Notes: generated by a model not told the origin, from the sequence alone. A stretch of DNA of 64,000 nt from JAHRVQ01 sp963976815 (GCA_963976815.1 CAXBLU010000010.1:62001-126000); one strand, 5' to 3'. Positions 1-9,880 are shown, counted from the stretch's first letter. Made by a program: numbers and translations.

Positions 1-112
1 CCACACTCATTTTGGTGGTCACAGCCAATGCAGAACAGATTCCTAGAATCTGCAATCCAATTGGATTGTTGTTGAAAATCGGATCAAACAAGACATCCGT
101 GGCTTTAGACAT
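1..112 (-). CDS. nqrD: Na+-translocating NADH:quinone reductase subunit D (5' part only)
   Basis: Membrane subunit of the sodium-pumping NADH:ubiquinone oxidoreductase. Only the first 37 codons are in the window; the gene continues past the left edge. The ATG lies at 110-112, four bases after the nqrC stop. The readable N-terminus (MSKATDVLFDPIFNNNPIGL, then a hydrophobic stretch ending in CSALAVTTK) matches the conserved start of NqrD, including the NNP-I-L and CSALAVTTK segments. Position after nqrA, nqrB and nqrC fits the standard nqrABCDEF order, so nqrE and nqrF are expected just outside the window. Confidence 0.9.
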   Translation of the reverse strand, partial: MSKATDVLFDPIFNNNPIGLQILGICSALAVTTKMSV

Positions 113-116
113 AATA

Positions 117-923
117 TTAACCCTTCAGCTTTTCAAGAATGGGACCAAAACCTTGTTCGCCCATCCAGAATTGAATCAGATTTTGCACACCACGACTGGT
201 AAGTGATGCGCCGGACAAACCGTCGATTTGATGAACTGCGGCCGCGTTGGCGGGGTCGACGCTACCTTTAATGACCGTCAAAGCGACGGATCCGTTACTG
301 CCGTAGATTTCTTTACCTTCCCAGCTCGCTTTCCATTTTGGATTATCCACTTCGCCACCGAGCCCAGCGGTTTCCTGATGCTCGTAGAAGGTAATGCCCG
401 CCACGGTATTCATGTCGCCATCCAGGGCTAAAAATCCGTACAACGTCGACCATAATCCATAACCATGGATCGGCAATACGATGCGGTCAATCTTGTCTCC
501 GGATTTCAATAGGTAAGCGACACTATAATTTGCCTGGCGGCTAATCGACGCAATGTCTTCACTGGTGCCGAGTTCTCGGCTGACCTTGGGATCTTTTGCT
601 GCCTTACGTTGCTCAAAGGTCACAGGGTCAATACCGAGGGCCTGGGCTTCGCTGGCGGTAAGCAATTTACCTTCCTTCAGGTCAACCACTCGAATTTCAA
701 ACTGTTTGAACAGCTCATCAATCTGGCTAACGTTGGTTGTGCCTTTTTCAAACAATCCCGCAGCGATCAAAATATTCTTCGCCCGGTCCAATTCTTTGTT
801 GGCTTGCCTCGTTGGCTTCAGCGAAACCGCAACACTGGAAACAATAATGGCAGCGACTAAACAAAGTGACAGGGCGACAATCACAATATTGGATATGGAG
901 TCTTTATTTTTAGCCACGGGCAA
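117..923 (-). CDS. nqrC: Na+-translocating NADH:quinone reductase subunit C
   Basis: Periplasmic FMN-carrying subunit of Na+-NQR, 268 aa. One N-terminal membrane anchor (about residues 12-36) is followed by an FMN-binding domain. The flavinylation motif recognised by ApbE-type flavin transferases is normally D-x-x-S-G-A-T; here it reads DGLSGASLTS at 234-243, so the residue that should carry FMN is Ser240 instead of Thr. The DNA codon is clearly TCA. The start overlaps the end of nqrB by 14 bp, indicating translational coupling. Subunit identity is certain from sequence and operon order; the Ser variant is probably functional because FMN can also be linked to Ser in related FMN-binding domains. 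Confidence 0.95.
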   Translation of the reverse strand: MPVAKNKDSISNIVIVALSLCLVAAIIVSSVAVSLKPTRQANKELDRAKNILIAAGLFEKGTTNVSQIDELFKQFEIRVVDLKEGKLLTASEAQALGIDPVTFEQRKAAKDPKVSRELGTSEDIASISRQANYSVAYLLKSGDKIDRIVLPIHGYGLWSTLYGFLALDGDMNTVAGITFYEHQETAGLGGEVDNPKWKASWEGKEIYGSNGSVALTVIKGSVDPANAAAVHQIDGLSGASLTSRGVQNLIQFWMGEQGFGPILEKLKG

Positions 924-2115
924 GTCTCCTCTTCACGTTGGCTCGCACAACACACCAGTCTATTAAGGGTGCGAACAAGTTGGCGAACAGGATGGCGAGC
1001 ATAATGCCTTCTGGAAAAGCTGGGTTAACCACCCGAATGAGGACAGTCATCACGCCAATCAGTGCGCCATACCACCATTTGCCCGTATTGGTCATGGCGG
1101 CAGACACCGGATCCGTTGCCATATACATCATGCCGAAGGCAAAGCCGCCGAGTACCATGTGCCAGTACCAGGGCATGGCAAACATCGGGTTTGTATCAGA
1201 TTCGACAAAATTCAGGAAGGTCGACATGACCACCATGCCTAACATCACGCCGGCGACAATTCGCCAGGAGGCAATTTTAGTAAAGAGCAGAATCCCACCG
1301 CCAATTAAGATGGCCAGGGTACAGGTTTCACCGACGGAACCCTGAATATTGCCTAAAAATGCATCGGTCCAGGTCACGCCGCTGGCCACAATGCCTTCCA
1401 TACCTTGCAATGCTGCAACACCCAACATAGTCGCGCCGCTGAAGCCATCAACCGCAGTCCAAACCGCATCACCGGACATTTGTGCAGGATAGGCAAAATA
1501 GAGGAATGCTCGGCCCGTCAATGCAGGGTTTAAGAAGTTCTTGCCGGTGCCGCCAAATATCTCTTTACCAATCACCACACCAAAACTAATACCGAGTGCC
1601 ACTTCCCATAGCGGCACTGTGGCTGGCATGGTCAGAGAGAAAAGGATACTGGTCACAAAGAAACCTTCATTAATCTCATGCCCGCGTTTGACCGCAAACA
1701 ATATTTCCCAAAACGCACCCGCGCAAAAGGTCACAAAGTATATGGGCACGTAGTACACCGCACCGTACATAATGCAATGCCACCAGTTGGTTTGATCGTA
1801 ACCCGCAACAATATCTAAAATCCCACCGCGCCATCCGCCCAGGGAATCCAGTCCCATCATTTCCATAGCGCCGAGTGCATTGCTGCCCACAACATACATA
1901 CCGGCAAACATTGGTAAAAATGCACACAACCATACGGTGGTCATGATTCGTTTTACTTCAACGGAATCCCGAACGTGAGAAGCTCCGGCGGTAACCTTGC
2001 CGGGCGAGTAGAAGATGGTGTCGACCGCTTCGTAGACCGAATACCATTTTTCATATTTACCACCGGATTCAAACTCCGGCTCAATCTTGTCTAACAAATT
2101 TCTTAAGGCCTGCAT
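910..2115 (-). CDS. nqrB: Na+-translocating NADH:quinone reductase subunit B
   Basis: Integral membrane subunit of Na+-NQR, 401 aa, involved in sodium and electron transfer and carrying a covalent FMN. About ten hydrophobic segments are visible. The flavinylation motif DGFSGATML (223-231) has the usual Thr at 229, in contrast to the Ser in NqrC. The N-terminal soluble stretch (1-55) is typical of the family. The stop is six bases upstream of the NqrB-NqrC overlap and the start follows nqrA by five bases, so nqrA-nqrB-nqrC-nqrD form one transcript read leftwards. Confidence 0.96.
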   Translation of the reverse strand: MQALRNLLDKIEPEFESGGKYEKWYSVYEAVDTIFYSPGKVTAGASHVRDSVEVKRIMTTVWLCAFLPMFAGMYVVGSNALGAMEMMGLDSLGGWRGGILDIVAGYDQTNWWHCIMYGAVYYVPIYFVTFCAGAFWEILFAVKRGHEINEGFFVTSILFSLTMPATVPLWEVALGISFGVVIGKEIFGGTGKNFLNPALTGRAFLYFAYPAQMSGDAVWTAVDGFSGATMLGVAALQGMEGIVASGVTWTDAFLGNIQGSVGETCTLAILIGGGILLFTKIASWRIVAGVMLGMVVMSTFLNFVESDTNPMFAMPWYWHMVLGGFAFGMMYMATDPVSAAMTNTGKWWYGALIGVMTVLIRVVNPAFPEGIMLAILFANLFAPLIDWCVVRANVKRRLARG

Positions 2116-2120
2116 CTGGC

Positions 2121-3455
2121 TTATCCCTCCGCCTCTATTCGCGATAACATATCTCTTAAATAGGGCCCATATTCATACTTTCCTGTGCAGGCAAAAGTAC
2201 AGAGCGCCAGATCTTCTTCGTCCAATTCCAAACAACCTAATTGAATAGCTGTATCCACATCGTTAACCAATAGTGCGCGGAGTAATTGAGTCGGCAATAT
2301 GTCTAACGGCATCATTTCTTCATAGGTACCCAGTGGCACCATAGCTCTATGACTACCACCGGTGCTTGTTGTAATTTCGACACCTTTGTTTCCAAGCAAA
2401 CTCGCGGTAAACAGCCGGGTAAGGGAAAACTTGGTGGCACCGGGCATCACAAACTGTAGAAATTCACGTTTTGTGCCCTCGGTCAAAACAGACACTTGAT
2501 TGTGGTAGCGCCCAAGAAATGCGGTGGAACCCACGGCTTTTCTACCATCTAATACAGATCCCGAGATAACCCGCTGGCCTTCGGCCTGGATTTCTCCGGC
2601 GGTGATTTCCTCTAGACTTGCACCTGCTCGTGTTTTTAATAAACGTGGACGTGTGACGCCAGGACCGGCGAGGGCAACCACCCGGTCGGAAAATATCTTG
2701 CCGGTAGTAAACAAACTGCCAATTGCCACAACATCCTGATAGCCAATGGACCAGACCTGTTTTTGTTGACTAACGGGTGCCAGGAAATGAATGTGTGTAC
2801 CCACCAGACCCGCAGGGTGCGGGCCTGAAAAATCTTCACGCTGAACACCAGCAACACCGGCGCCCGGCAGATCAACACCGGGAGCAGCGCAAAGAAAAAC
2901 GGTCCCCTCGGTTAGTTTCTTAAGCACCTTCAGGCCCGTTTCAAACTCTGCCGCCTGGGAGGCAATAAAATGCTGGGGTTCTGCGGCCAGAGGTCTGCTG
3001 TCTATCGCGGTCACAAATATATGTAGGGGATTTGCGCCCAGTTCAGGGACCCTGCCATAGGGTCGGGTTTTAAATGCAACCCATTCGCCGGATTCCACAA
3101 GGGTCGCTGCAATCTCTTCTCGGCTTGCGGCTTCTAGATCCTTTGTTGGGAATTCCAACTCCGCGTCACCTGCCAACTCAATCACAACGGACTCAAAGAC
3201 TCGCTTCTTGCCTCGATTTACCTCAACAACCGTACCAGCAGCCGGCGCGGTATATCTGACACCTTCATTCTTCTTATCTGTGAAGAGCAGTTGCCCTTTG
3301 ACCACGGTTTCGCCTTCCGTGACTTCCATAGTTGGCTTCATACCGGGGTAATCAAACCCAACCACAGCAACCCGGGTCACCGGACTCGCTGAATCGATTT
3401 CCTGAACCGGCTTGCCGGTAATCGGTAAATCCAAACCCTTTTTGATCTTGATCAT
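2121..3455 (-). CDS. nqrA: Na+-translocating NADH:quinone reductase subunit A
   Basis: Peripheral cytoplasmic subunit A of Na+-NQR, 444 aa, first gene of the operon. The N-terminus (MIKIKKGLDLPITGKP) and the lipoyl-like segment near residues 40-80 (GETVVKGQLLFTDKKNEG, APAAGTV) are diagnostic. An AGGGA ribosome-binding site lies seven bases before the ATG. Length is normal for the family. The complex couples NADH oxidation to sodium export, which suggests the organism lives with a sodium gradient, as in seawater. The 292-bp gap upstream must hold the operon promoter, but I could not assign -35 and -10 elements confidently. Confidence 0.96.
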   Translation of the reverse strand: MIKIKKGLDLPITGKPVQEIDSASPVTRVAVVGFDYPGMKPTMEVTEGETVVKGQLLFTDKKNEGVRYTAPAAGTVVEVNRGKKRVFESVVIELAGDAELEFPTKDLEAASREEIAATLVESGEWVAFKTRPYGRVPELGANPLHIFVTAIDSRPLAAEPQHFIASQAAEFETGLKVLKKLTEGTVFLCAAPGVDLPGAGVAGVQREDFSGPHPAGLVGTHIHFLAPVSQQKQVWSIGYQDVVAIGSLFTTGKIFSDRVVALAGPGVTRPRLLKTRAGASLEEITAGEIQAEGQRVISGSVLDGRKAVGSTAFLGRYHNQVSVLTEGTKREFLQFVMPGATKFSLTRLFTASLLGNKGVEITTSTGGSHRAMVPLGTYEEMMPLDILPTQLLRALLVNDVDTAIQLGCLELDEEDLALCTFACTGKYEYGPYLRDMLSRIEAEG

Positions 3456-3708
3456 TGATTCCCTAACACCAGCGAGCTGCGCCGGCCCAAAATGAAAACT
3501 TGATACCTGAACTTACCTGGCAATTGTCTGACAAACATGGCAAACCATAAGTGTAGATCGCGATGGGAAATTTGCGGCCAAATGTCGCAATTTGCGCAAA
3601 TTGACGCCTTCCGTGCATTGGGATATCCCTACAAGGTAATAACCGAACGCAATAACAACGATCCAAAAAATCGCGGGTAATTATAAAATGTTGGGAGTAT
3701 TTAATCCA

Positions 3709-3739
3709 CTCCGAAGGCAGATATATCCTGCCTTCGGAG
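3709..3739 (-). terminator. Hairpin downstream of gap, probable terminator
   Basis: A perfect 12-bp inverted repeat, ctccgaaggcag (3709-3720) and ctgccttcggag (3728-3739), with a 7-base loop, lies eight bases beyond the gap stop codon. There is no clear run of T on either side, so it may act as a weak terminator or an mRNA 3'-end stabiliser rather than a full intrinsic terminator. Confidence 0.5.
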
Positions 3740-3747
3740 GGAATTAA

Positions 3748-5256
3748 TCAAGCTGATTTAGTGCTTTTAATGGGCTCGACGCCATCGGATGGTGCAGCGC
3801 CGCTAACTGGCTGGGGTGGTACAACGGGATATTTAATGCCCGCCATCTTTTGGCCGACCCGAACAACCTGGCAGGTGTAGCCAAACTCGTTGTCATACCA
3901 GACGTATAACACGACCTGGTTTTTCTGACCGATCGTCGCCTCGGCATCCACAACGCCCGCGTGCCGGTCACCGATAAAGTCCGAGGAAACCACTTCGTTA
4001 GACACGGTGTAGCCCACCTGGCGCTGCATTGCGGAGTTCAAAGAGATCTCACGCAGGTATTCATTGACCTCTTCCCGAGTGATTTCCTGCTCCAGAGTCA
4101 GGTTTAGAATCGCCATAGAAACATTGGCGACTGGGACACGGATAGAGTTTCCCGTTAGCTTACCTTTGAGTTCAGGCAGTAACTTTCCGACTGAACTGGT
4201 GGCATTTGATTCCGTCAGGACCATATTTAGTGGCGCACTTCGGCCCCGGCGAGTTTTCGAATGAATATTGTCGTGGAGGTTTTGATCGTCGGTATAGGCG
4301 TGAACCGTTTCCATATGGCCATGTACAATCCCGAACTTGTCATGGATGCACTTTAAAACCGGCACAATGGCATTGGTGGTACAGGACGCGGCAGCAACTA
4401 TCTTGTCCCCAGGCACAATAATGTCTGAATTGACACCTGAAACAATATTCTTAATGTCACCCTTGCCTGAAGTTGTCAGCAGGACCTTGGCAACGCCCTT
4501 TGACTGCAGATGCTGGGACAAGCCCTCCTCATCACGCCAGACACCGGAGCTATCGATAACAAGTGCGTTATTAATACCGTACTGAGTGTAATCGATACTG
4601 CTCGGATCATTTGCATAGATAAACTTGATCACATTACCGTTGCAGACCAACACCATGTTTTCTTCATCAACGCGAATCGTACCTTTAAAACTGCCATGAA
4701 TTGAATCGCGCCGGAGTAGGCTCGCACGACGGTTCAAATCAAGCAGCGGATCCTTGGGTGGCCTAAGGACAACAGCCCGCTGAATCAAGTTGTGACCGCC
4801 ACCGGTCTTTTCGACCAACAATCTGGTGACCAGGCGACCAATTCGACCAAAGCCATAAACCACAACGTCCATGGGCTCGTGGGTAACGGTGTCCACGCCT
4901 AAAATAGCATTACACTCACGTTTGACGTAATCCTCCATGCTGAGGCCTTCGTTATCAGCCATGAAGTTAGAAGTCAGTTTGCCGATGTCGATATGAGCGG
5001 GACCAAGATCAAGCTGAGAAAGCGTCTCCATGATCGGATGGGTTTCGAACTCAGACATCTCGTTGTGTTCGATCTGGCGAACAAACCGATGGGCTTTCAT
5101 CAGATCAATCACAGAGGTGTTGTACAGGGGTACGCCGTGGATATACATGGCCACGTTGCGACGGTAAAGACCGCCAATCATGGGTATCATCGCTTCAGCA
5201 AGCGCCTCACGTTCCTTCCAATCAGCAAAAACGCCGTCTAGACCAGGTCGGGCCAC
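3748..5256 (-). CDS. gap: Glyceraldehyde-3-phosphate dehydrogenase, long form with N-terminal extension
   Basis: Oxidoreductase interconverting glyceraldehyde-3-phosphate and 1,3-bisphosphoglycerate. At 502 aa it is about 160 residues longer than standard GAPDH. The first ~128 residues form a helical extension with no recognised domain; the Rossmann motif VVYGFGRIGR starts near 131, the catalytic ASCTTN has Cys292, and the assisting His is His319 (ETVHAYT). Such ~480-500-residue forms are known in Pseudomonas and Vibrio relatives, commonly beside mfd as here, and are thought to work in gluconeogenesis or the non-standard triose branch. The gene is monocistronic, with a hairpin behind it. Coenzyme preference cannot be settled by eye. 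Confidence 0.93.
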   Translation of the reverse strand: MARPGLDGVFADWKEREALAEAMIPMIGGLYRRNVAMYIHGVPLYNTSVIDLMKAHRFVRQIEHNEMSEFETHPIMETLSQLDLGPAHIDIGKLTSNFMADNEGLSMEDYVKRECNAILGVDTVTHEPMDVVVYGFGRIGRLVTRLLVEKTGGGHNLIQRAVVLRPPKDPLLDLNRRASLLRRDSIHGSFKGTIRVDEENMVLVCNGNVIKFIYANDPSSIDYTQYGINNALVIDSSGVWRDEEGLSQHLQSKGVAKVLLTTSGKGDIKNIVSGVNSDIIVPGDKIVAAASCTTNAIVPVLKCIHDKFGIVHGHMETVHAYTDDQNLHDNIHSKTRRGRSAPLNMVLTESNATSSVGKLLPELKGKLTGNSIRVPVANVSMAILNLTLEQEITREEVNEYLREISLNSAMQRQVGYTVSNEVVSSDFIGDRHAGVVDAEATIGQKNQVVLYVWYDNEFGYTCQVVRVGQKMAGIKYPVVPPQPVSGAAPSDGVEPIKSTKSA

Positions 5257-5391
5257 GGAAAACTCCTCTAGAATTTATTTAGGACTGATGGGAAACAGAT
5301 ATGTCCCCCAGAATTTCTGCGCATTATCGAGATTTGGCCTGCTCAACGCAAGGCTACAATCCAAGTCCGTGGACTGGACGCTGGCAACGGG

Positions 5392-6333
5392 CTACCGCTT
5401 ATCGAGAATCAGCAATCGATTGTCCTGATCAATGCGAAAGTCATAGTGCCGTAGAAAGTTCATTCCAAGCAGCCCCACAACATCTCCGGGCATTGATAAA
5501 GGGAGCGCTCCGACCGGTAATTGGGCCAGTTTAGCGCGCCCCAGGCTTAGGTTACCAACCGTCACAACCGGCGCCGACACCACACCGTTAGCTGTCACAA
5601 AATACTGTTGCTCCGCATTCAGATCATAGCCAGCCATTTGCAAAACACCGGCATCAATTGCCGTCATTGCCGCGCCCGTATCCACCAGCAGCTTGATCGG
5701 ATATCGACCATCAATACTCGCTTCGACAATAAACTGCCCTGCCCCACCGGCCAGGGGCAGACTTTCGAGGGAAATGTCCGCTGCGACGCTTTGTTCTACC
5801 TGGTTAATCAACTCACGGGCCTCAGCACCATAACGTTCGTGATTGCTAATTTGCGCAAGGGGGGACAAGGCAGCGTCACCATTACCCATCTGAATCCGTA
5901 ACTTTCCAAGTTGCAATTGGTATTCAGCATATTGCGGCAAAGACAGGGTCAGCCGCTCGTAAAAGGCATCAACCTGTCTGAATTGGTTGATGGCAATTAA
6001 CGCCCTCGTATAGGTATCGACAAACTCCGCTAGCTGCCGGCGAAACTCGTCCTGCTCTACGGGGCCGACCGGCAGGTAAGAGAGGTCAAGCAGATGCTCA
6101 AAGGCCTGTTCGAATCGTTCAGCCTTGATCAATAATTGAGTTTCAACCAGCAATTGATGAAATTCCGTCGGCTGAGGGTCAGCGACTTCCGGCGTGACCA
6201 GCTTAAACTGTTGTTTTTCCGCTGCGGGTAAATCTGGTACGGGTATCAACCTCGTTTGTTGAAGGTGCAGATACCAACCAATCCCGACGCCCGACAGGAA
6301 CAACGTCGTTAACAGAAGCAGCCGCACAATCAA
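5392..6333 (-). CDS. Membrane-anchored retroviral-type aspartic protease
   Basis: Predicted 313-aa protein with an N-terminal membrane anchor (about residues 2-24), a middle helical region resembling tetratricopeptide-like repeats (60-180), and a C-terminal clan AA aspartic protease domain. The active-site motif LLVDTGAAMTAID (about 214-226) and the second hydrophobic-Gly element GLLGMNFL (about 292) match the TIGR02281/gag-asp family. The active site should face the periplasm. Substrate unknown. The start is a TTG at 6333 with a GGGGA ribosome-binding site at good spacing; an in-frame GTG six bases later is the alternative. It is read towards gap, separated by 135 bp, and divergent from mfd. 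Confidence 0.8.
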   Translation of the reverse strand: MIVRLLLLTTLFLSGVGIGWYLHLQQTRLIPVPDLPAAEKQQFKLVTPEVADPQPTEFHQLLVETQLLIKAERFEQAFEHLLDLSYLPVGPVEQDEFRRQLAEFVDTYTRALIAINQFRQVDAFYERLTLSLPQYAEYQLQLGKLRIQMGNGDAALSPLAQISNHERYGAEARELINQVEQSVAADISLESLPLAGGAGQFIVEASIDGRYPIKLLVDTGAAMTAIDAGVLQMAGYDLNAEQQYFVTANGVVSAPVVTVGNLSLGRAKLAQLPVGALPLSMPGDVVGLLGMNFLRHYDFRIDQDNRLLILDKR

Positions 6334-6421
6334 TCAATTTCCCCTTTGAGCTGCACTTGTTTTATTCCCATGGTTAAGTAACCTTCCTACCCCTTCATCA
6401 GCCCCCATAAAAGGACCTTCA

Positions 6422-9400
6422 ATGGCCAGCACCTTACCACTGGGTGTTTATCAGATTCCAGACACCGCAGGCAATCGCCGGCACTGGGGGAACCTTGATC
6501 AAGCAGCTTTGAGTCTCGTCGTGGCGGACGTGATGAAGACAAAAGACAACTTTGTAATGCTCGTTGTCAGAGACAGCCAAACCGCTGAAAGCGTTAGCCG
6601 AGAACTGGAATTCTTCCTGCCAAAATCCGTGCCCGTCATGCAGTTCCCCGATTGGGAAACACTGATTTATGACAGCTTTTCTCCACATCAGGATATTGTC
6701 TCCGATCGACTTGCGATCCTGAACGAGTTACCTGGAAAGAAGCAAGGCGTGCTGGTTGTCCCAGCAAGTACGCTGATGCAAAAGCTTGCGCCAAGATCCT
6801 TCACACTTGGCAGTAGCTTTGTCCTGGACAAGGGCCAGGAATTTGATATTGAAGCGATGCGGAAAAAACTAACCTCCTCCGCCTACCGCTGTGTTGATAC
6901 GGTTTTTGAACACGGAGAATTTGCCGTTCGTGGCGCCATCATGGACATTTTCCCGATGGGGATCGATCATCCGTTCCGCATCGATTTATTCGACAAAGAA
7001 ATCGAAACAATTCGAGTGTTTGACCCAGAAACCCAACGCTCAATTGAACAGGTAGATTCCATCCGACTGTTATCCGCCAGGGAGTTCCCCTTAACGGATG
7101 ATGCCATCAACCGATTCCAGGATCGATGGCACCAGCATTTTCAAGTTGACCCAAGAAAGTGTCAGGTTTATCAGGACATCTCCCAGGGTCTGTCACCACC
7201 AGGCATTGAATACTATCTCCCGCTATTTTTCGACGAGTTAGAGACCCTGTTTGATTACTTGCCTGAAGACACTCTGGTGCTCACCTGTGACATCGACAAG
7301 GGAGTTCAAGAAAGCTGGCAAAGCGCCGAATCAAGATACGAAAGCCTTCGCTATGATATTCAGCGCCCCATCGTTAGTCCGTCAGAATTCCTATTGCCGT
7401 TAGATGAAATTTTTTCTCAATGTAATCTTCTGCCCCGGGTACAGATTCAAACCGAAGCAAGCAAGGGAGACAATTTCCCTTTTATTGGCCTACCGGACCT
7501 CACCGTCAATGAACGACTGCAAAACCCCCTGAGCAACCTGACAAAATTTATCGGTAGCAACAAAACCAGAATTGTTATTGTCGCGGAATCCAACGGTCGC
7601 CGTGAGGTGGTCGACGAATTGCTCCGCAAACACCATATTGAACTGGAATATCAGGATTCCTGGGCGGCGACCCTTGCCAGCGACGCCAGGATAGTTGTAA
7701 CCGTCAGTCCACTTGAGCGGGGCTTCTATCTACCTGAGTCACTGCTGTTTATTACCGAGCAACAACTATTCGGGGAACACGTCCTCCAGCAACGTCGCCG
7801 CGCCAAACAAAAAGACAACGTTGCTGAATTGGTCATCAAGAGTTTAACCGAACTCAATATTGGTTCTCCCGTTGTCCATATTGATCATGGAGTCGGCCGA
7901 TACCTTGGCCTGGAAACCCTGGACATCGACGGACAAAAAACCGAATTTTTGACCCTGGGTTACCAGGACGAAGCCAAACTATATGTTCCGGTTTCTTCCT
8001 TACATCTGATCTCCCGCTATGCGGGTACCGATGAGACCATTGCCCCACTACACAAACTCGGTAGTGAGACCTGGGAGAAAGCCAAACGCAAAGCCGCTGA
8101 ACAGGTTCGCGATGTAGCAGCTGAGTTGCTGAATATTTATGCTCGCCGGGAAGCAAAACCAGGTTTTGCCTTCCCCGAGCCGGATGACGCCTACTATAAA
8201 TTTGCCTCGGCTTTCCCCTTTGAAGAAACCCCCGACCAACAGAACGCTATTGAGCGCGTTATCAACGATATGACCCAGCCTAGAGCGATGGATCATCTTG
8301 TCTGTGGCGACGTCGGATTCGGTAAAACGGAAGTTGCCATGCGGGCGGCATTTCTTGCTGTGCATGCCGGTAAACAGGTTGCAGTGTTAGTGCCAACCAC
8401 CTTACTCGCCCAGCAGCATGCAGAAACCTTTAAAGATCGATTTGCTGAGCTGCCCGTCAACGTTGAATCCATTTCTCGTTTTAGGACCAAGAAAGAACAA
8501 AAGCATGTCATCGAGAAACTTGAAGCTGGTACGGTCGACATTGTGATCGGTACCCACGCACTGATCCAGGATGGCATCAAATTTAAAGACCTTGGGCTAC
8601 TGATCATCGATGAAGAACATAGATTCGGGGTGCGTCAAAAGGAAAAGCTCAAATCTATGCGGGCAGAAGTCGACATTCTCACCATGACTGCGACACCAAT
8701 TCCCAGAACACTCAATATGGCAATGTCCGGCATGAGAGACCTGACCATTATTGCCACACCTCCTGCAAAACGTCTGTCCATCAAAACCTTTGTCCGCCAG
8801 CGTAACGATGGCTTGATTAAGGAAGCCATTCAGCGGGAGCTCAATCGGGGCGGCCAGGTTTACTATCTGCACAACGAGGTAAAAACGATTGAAAATACCG
8901 CGGAAAAAATTCGCGAAATTGTCCCCAACGCCCGGGTTGCAATTGGCCATGGACAAATGCGTGAGCGTGAACTTGAGCAGGTCATGTCAGACTTTTACCA
9001 CAAGCGAGCGAACGTATTAGTGTGTTCGACGATTATTGAAACCGGGATCGACATCCCCAATGCTAATACCATCATTATGGATCGCGCAGATAAATTTGGA
9101 CTGGCACAAATTCACCAGCTTCGTGGCCGGGTCGGACGATCTCATCATCAGGCTTACGCCTATTTGTTAACGCCCCACCCCAAAGCCATCAGCGCTGATG
9201 CAAACAAGCGGTTGGAAGCCATCATGGAAGCCGAGGATCTAGGCGCGGGGTTTATTTTGGCAAGCCACGATTTAGAAATACGTGGCGCCGGAGAGCTGCT
9301 GGGTGACGAACAGACCGGCAATATGCAAACCATCGGTTATTCGCTGTTTATGGAAATGCTGGATCGGGCTGTTAAGGCAATTCAGGACGGTAAAACCCCA

Positions 9401-9880
9401 AATCTTGATCGACCGTTGGACGATGGAACTGAAGTGAACCTGAGGCTGCCGGCGCTCATCCCGGAAAGCTATTTGCCCGATGTCCATGGAAGGCTAGTAC
9501 TTTATAAGAGAATATCTAACGCCAAAAATTCAGAAGAATTAAGAGAACTGCAGGTCGAGATGATTGATCGATTTGGTCTGCTCCCGGAGTCGACTAAAAC
9601 ACTATTTCGGATTACAGAATTAAAACTCCGGGCAGAGTACCTCGGCATTAAGAAAGTTGATGCCGGGGACAAAGGTGGTCGATTCGAATTTGGCCAGGAT
9701 ACGGTGGTAGATCCCTTCAGTATTGTGCAACTGGTCCAGTCTGAACCCCATCGCTATCGCCTTCCCACCGCAAATCAATTATCGTTCGAAGAAGTGATGG
9801 ATAAACCTGAAACCCGTTTTACTAAGATTGAACGATTGTTGGAACGACTCGAGGAGAAAGTACTTGCCAATGCCAGTTAG
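6422..9880 (+). CDS. mfd: Transcription-repair coupling factor Mfd
   Basis: ATP-dependent translocase that removes RNA polymerase stalled at DNA lesions and recruits UvrA, 1152 aa, full family length. It shows the UvrB-like N-terminal domains, the RNA polymerase-interacting domain near residue 480-550 (PVVHIDHGVGRYLGLE), the helicase Walker A GDVGFGKTE near residue 629, the DEEH box near residue 730, and helicase motif VI (QLRGRVGRS). The C-terminal D7 region is present. An AAGGA ribosome-binding site precedes the ATG. The last codons overlap the start of csiV, so the two are likely cotranscribed. Confidence 0.98.
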   Translation: MASTLPLGVYQIPDTAGNRRHWGNLDQAALSLVVADVMKTKDNFVMLVVRDSQTAESVSRELEFFLPKSVPVMQFPDWETLIYDSFSPHQDIVSDRLAILNELPGKKQGVLVVPASTLMQKLAPRSFTLGSSFVLDKGQEFDIEAMRKKLTSSAYRCVDTVFEHGEFAVRGAIMDIFPMGIDHPFRIDLFDKEIETIRVFDPETQRSIEQVDSIRLLSAREFPLTDDAINRFQDRWHQHFQVDPRKCQVYQDISQGLSPPGIEYYLPLFFDELETLFDYLPEDTLVLTCDIDKGVQESWQSAESRYESLRYDIQRPIVSPSEFLLPLDEIFSQCNLLPRVQIQTEASKGDNFPFIGLPDLTVNERLQNPLSNLTKFIGSNKTRIVIVAESNGRREVVDELLRKHHIELEYQDSWAATLASDARIVVTVSPLERGFYLPESLLFITEQQLFGEHVLQQRRRAKQKDNVAELVIKSLTELNIGSPVVHIDHGVGRYLGLETLDIDGQKTEFLTLGYQDEAKLYVPVSSLHLISRYAGTDETIAPLHKLGSETWEKAKRKAAEQVRDVAAELLNIYARREAKPGFAFPEPDDAYYKFASAFPFEETPDQQNAIERVINDMTQPRAMDHLVCGDVGFGKTEVAMRAAFLAVHAGKQVAVLVPTTLLAQQHAETFKDRFAELPVNVESISRFRTKKEQKHVIEKLEAGTVDIVIGTHALIQDGIKFKDLGLLIIDEEHRFGVRQKEKLKSMRAEVDILTMTATPIPRTLNMAMSGMRDLTIIATPPAKRLSIKTFVRQRNDGLIKEAIQRELNRGGQVYYLHNEVKTIENTAEKIREIVPNARVAIGHGQMRERELEQVMSDFYHKRANVLVCSTIIETGIDIPNANTIIMDRADKFGLAQIHQLRGRVGRSHHQAYAYLLTPHPKAISADANKRLEAIMEAEDLGAGFILASHDLEIRGAGELLGDEQTGNMQTIGYSLFMEMLDRAVKAIQDGKTPNLDRPLDDGTEVNLRLPALIPESYLPDVHGRLVLYKRISNAKNSEELRELQVEMIDRFGLLPESTKTLFRITELKLRAEYLGIKKVDAGDKGGRFEFGQDTVVDPFSIVQLVQSEPHRYRLPTANQLSFEEVMDKPETRFTKIERLLERLEEKVLANAS

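Noticed and set aside
553..966. Plus-strand ORF of 137 codons opposite nqrC/nqrB
   Set aside because: It lies antisense to a certain gene, has no ribosome-binding site and no family resemblance.
3463..3666. 67-codon minus-strand ORF upstream of nqrA
   Set aside because: No homology and no proper start context; the region is better read as the nqr leader and promoter.
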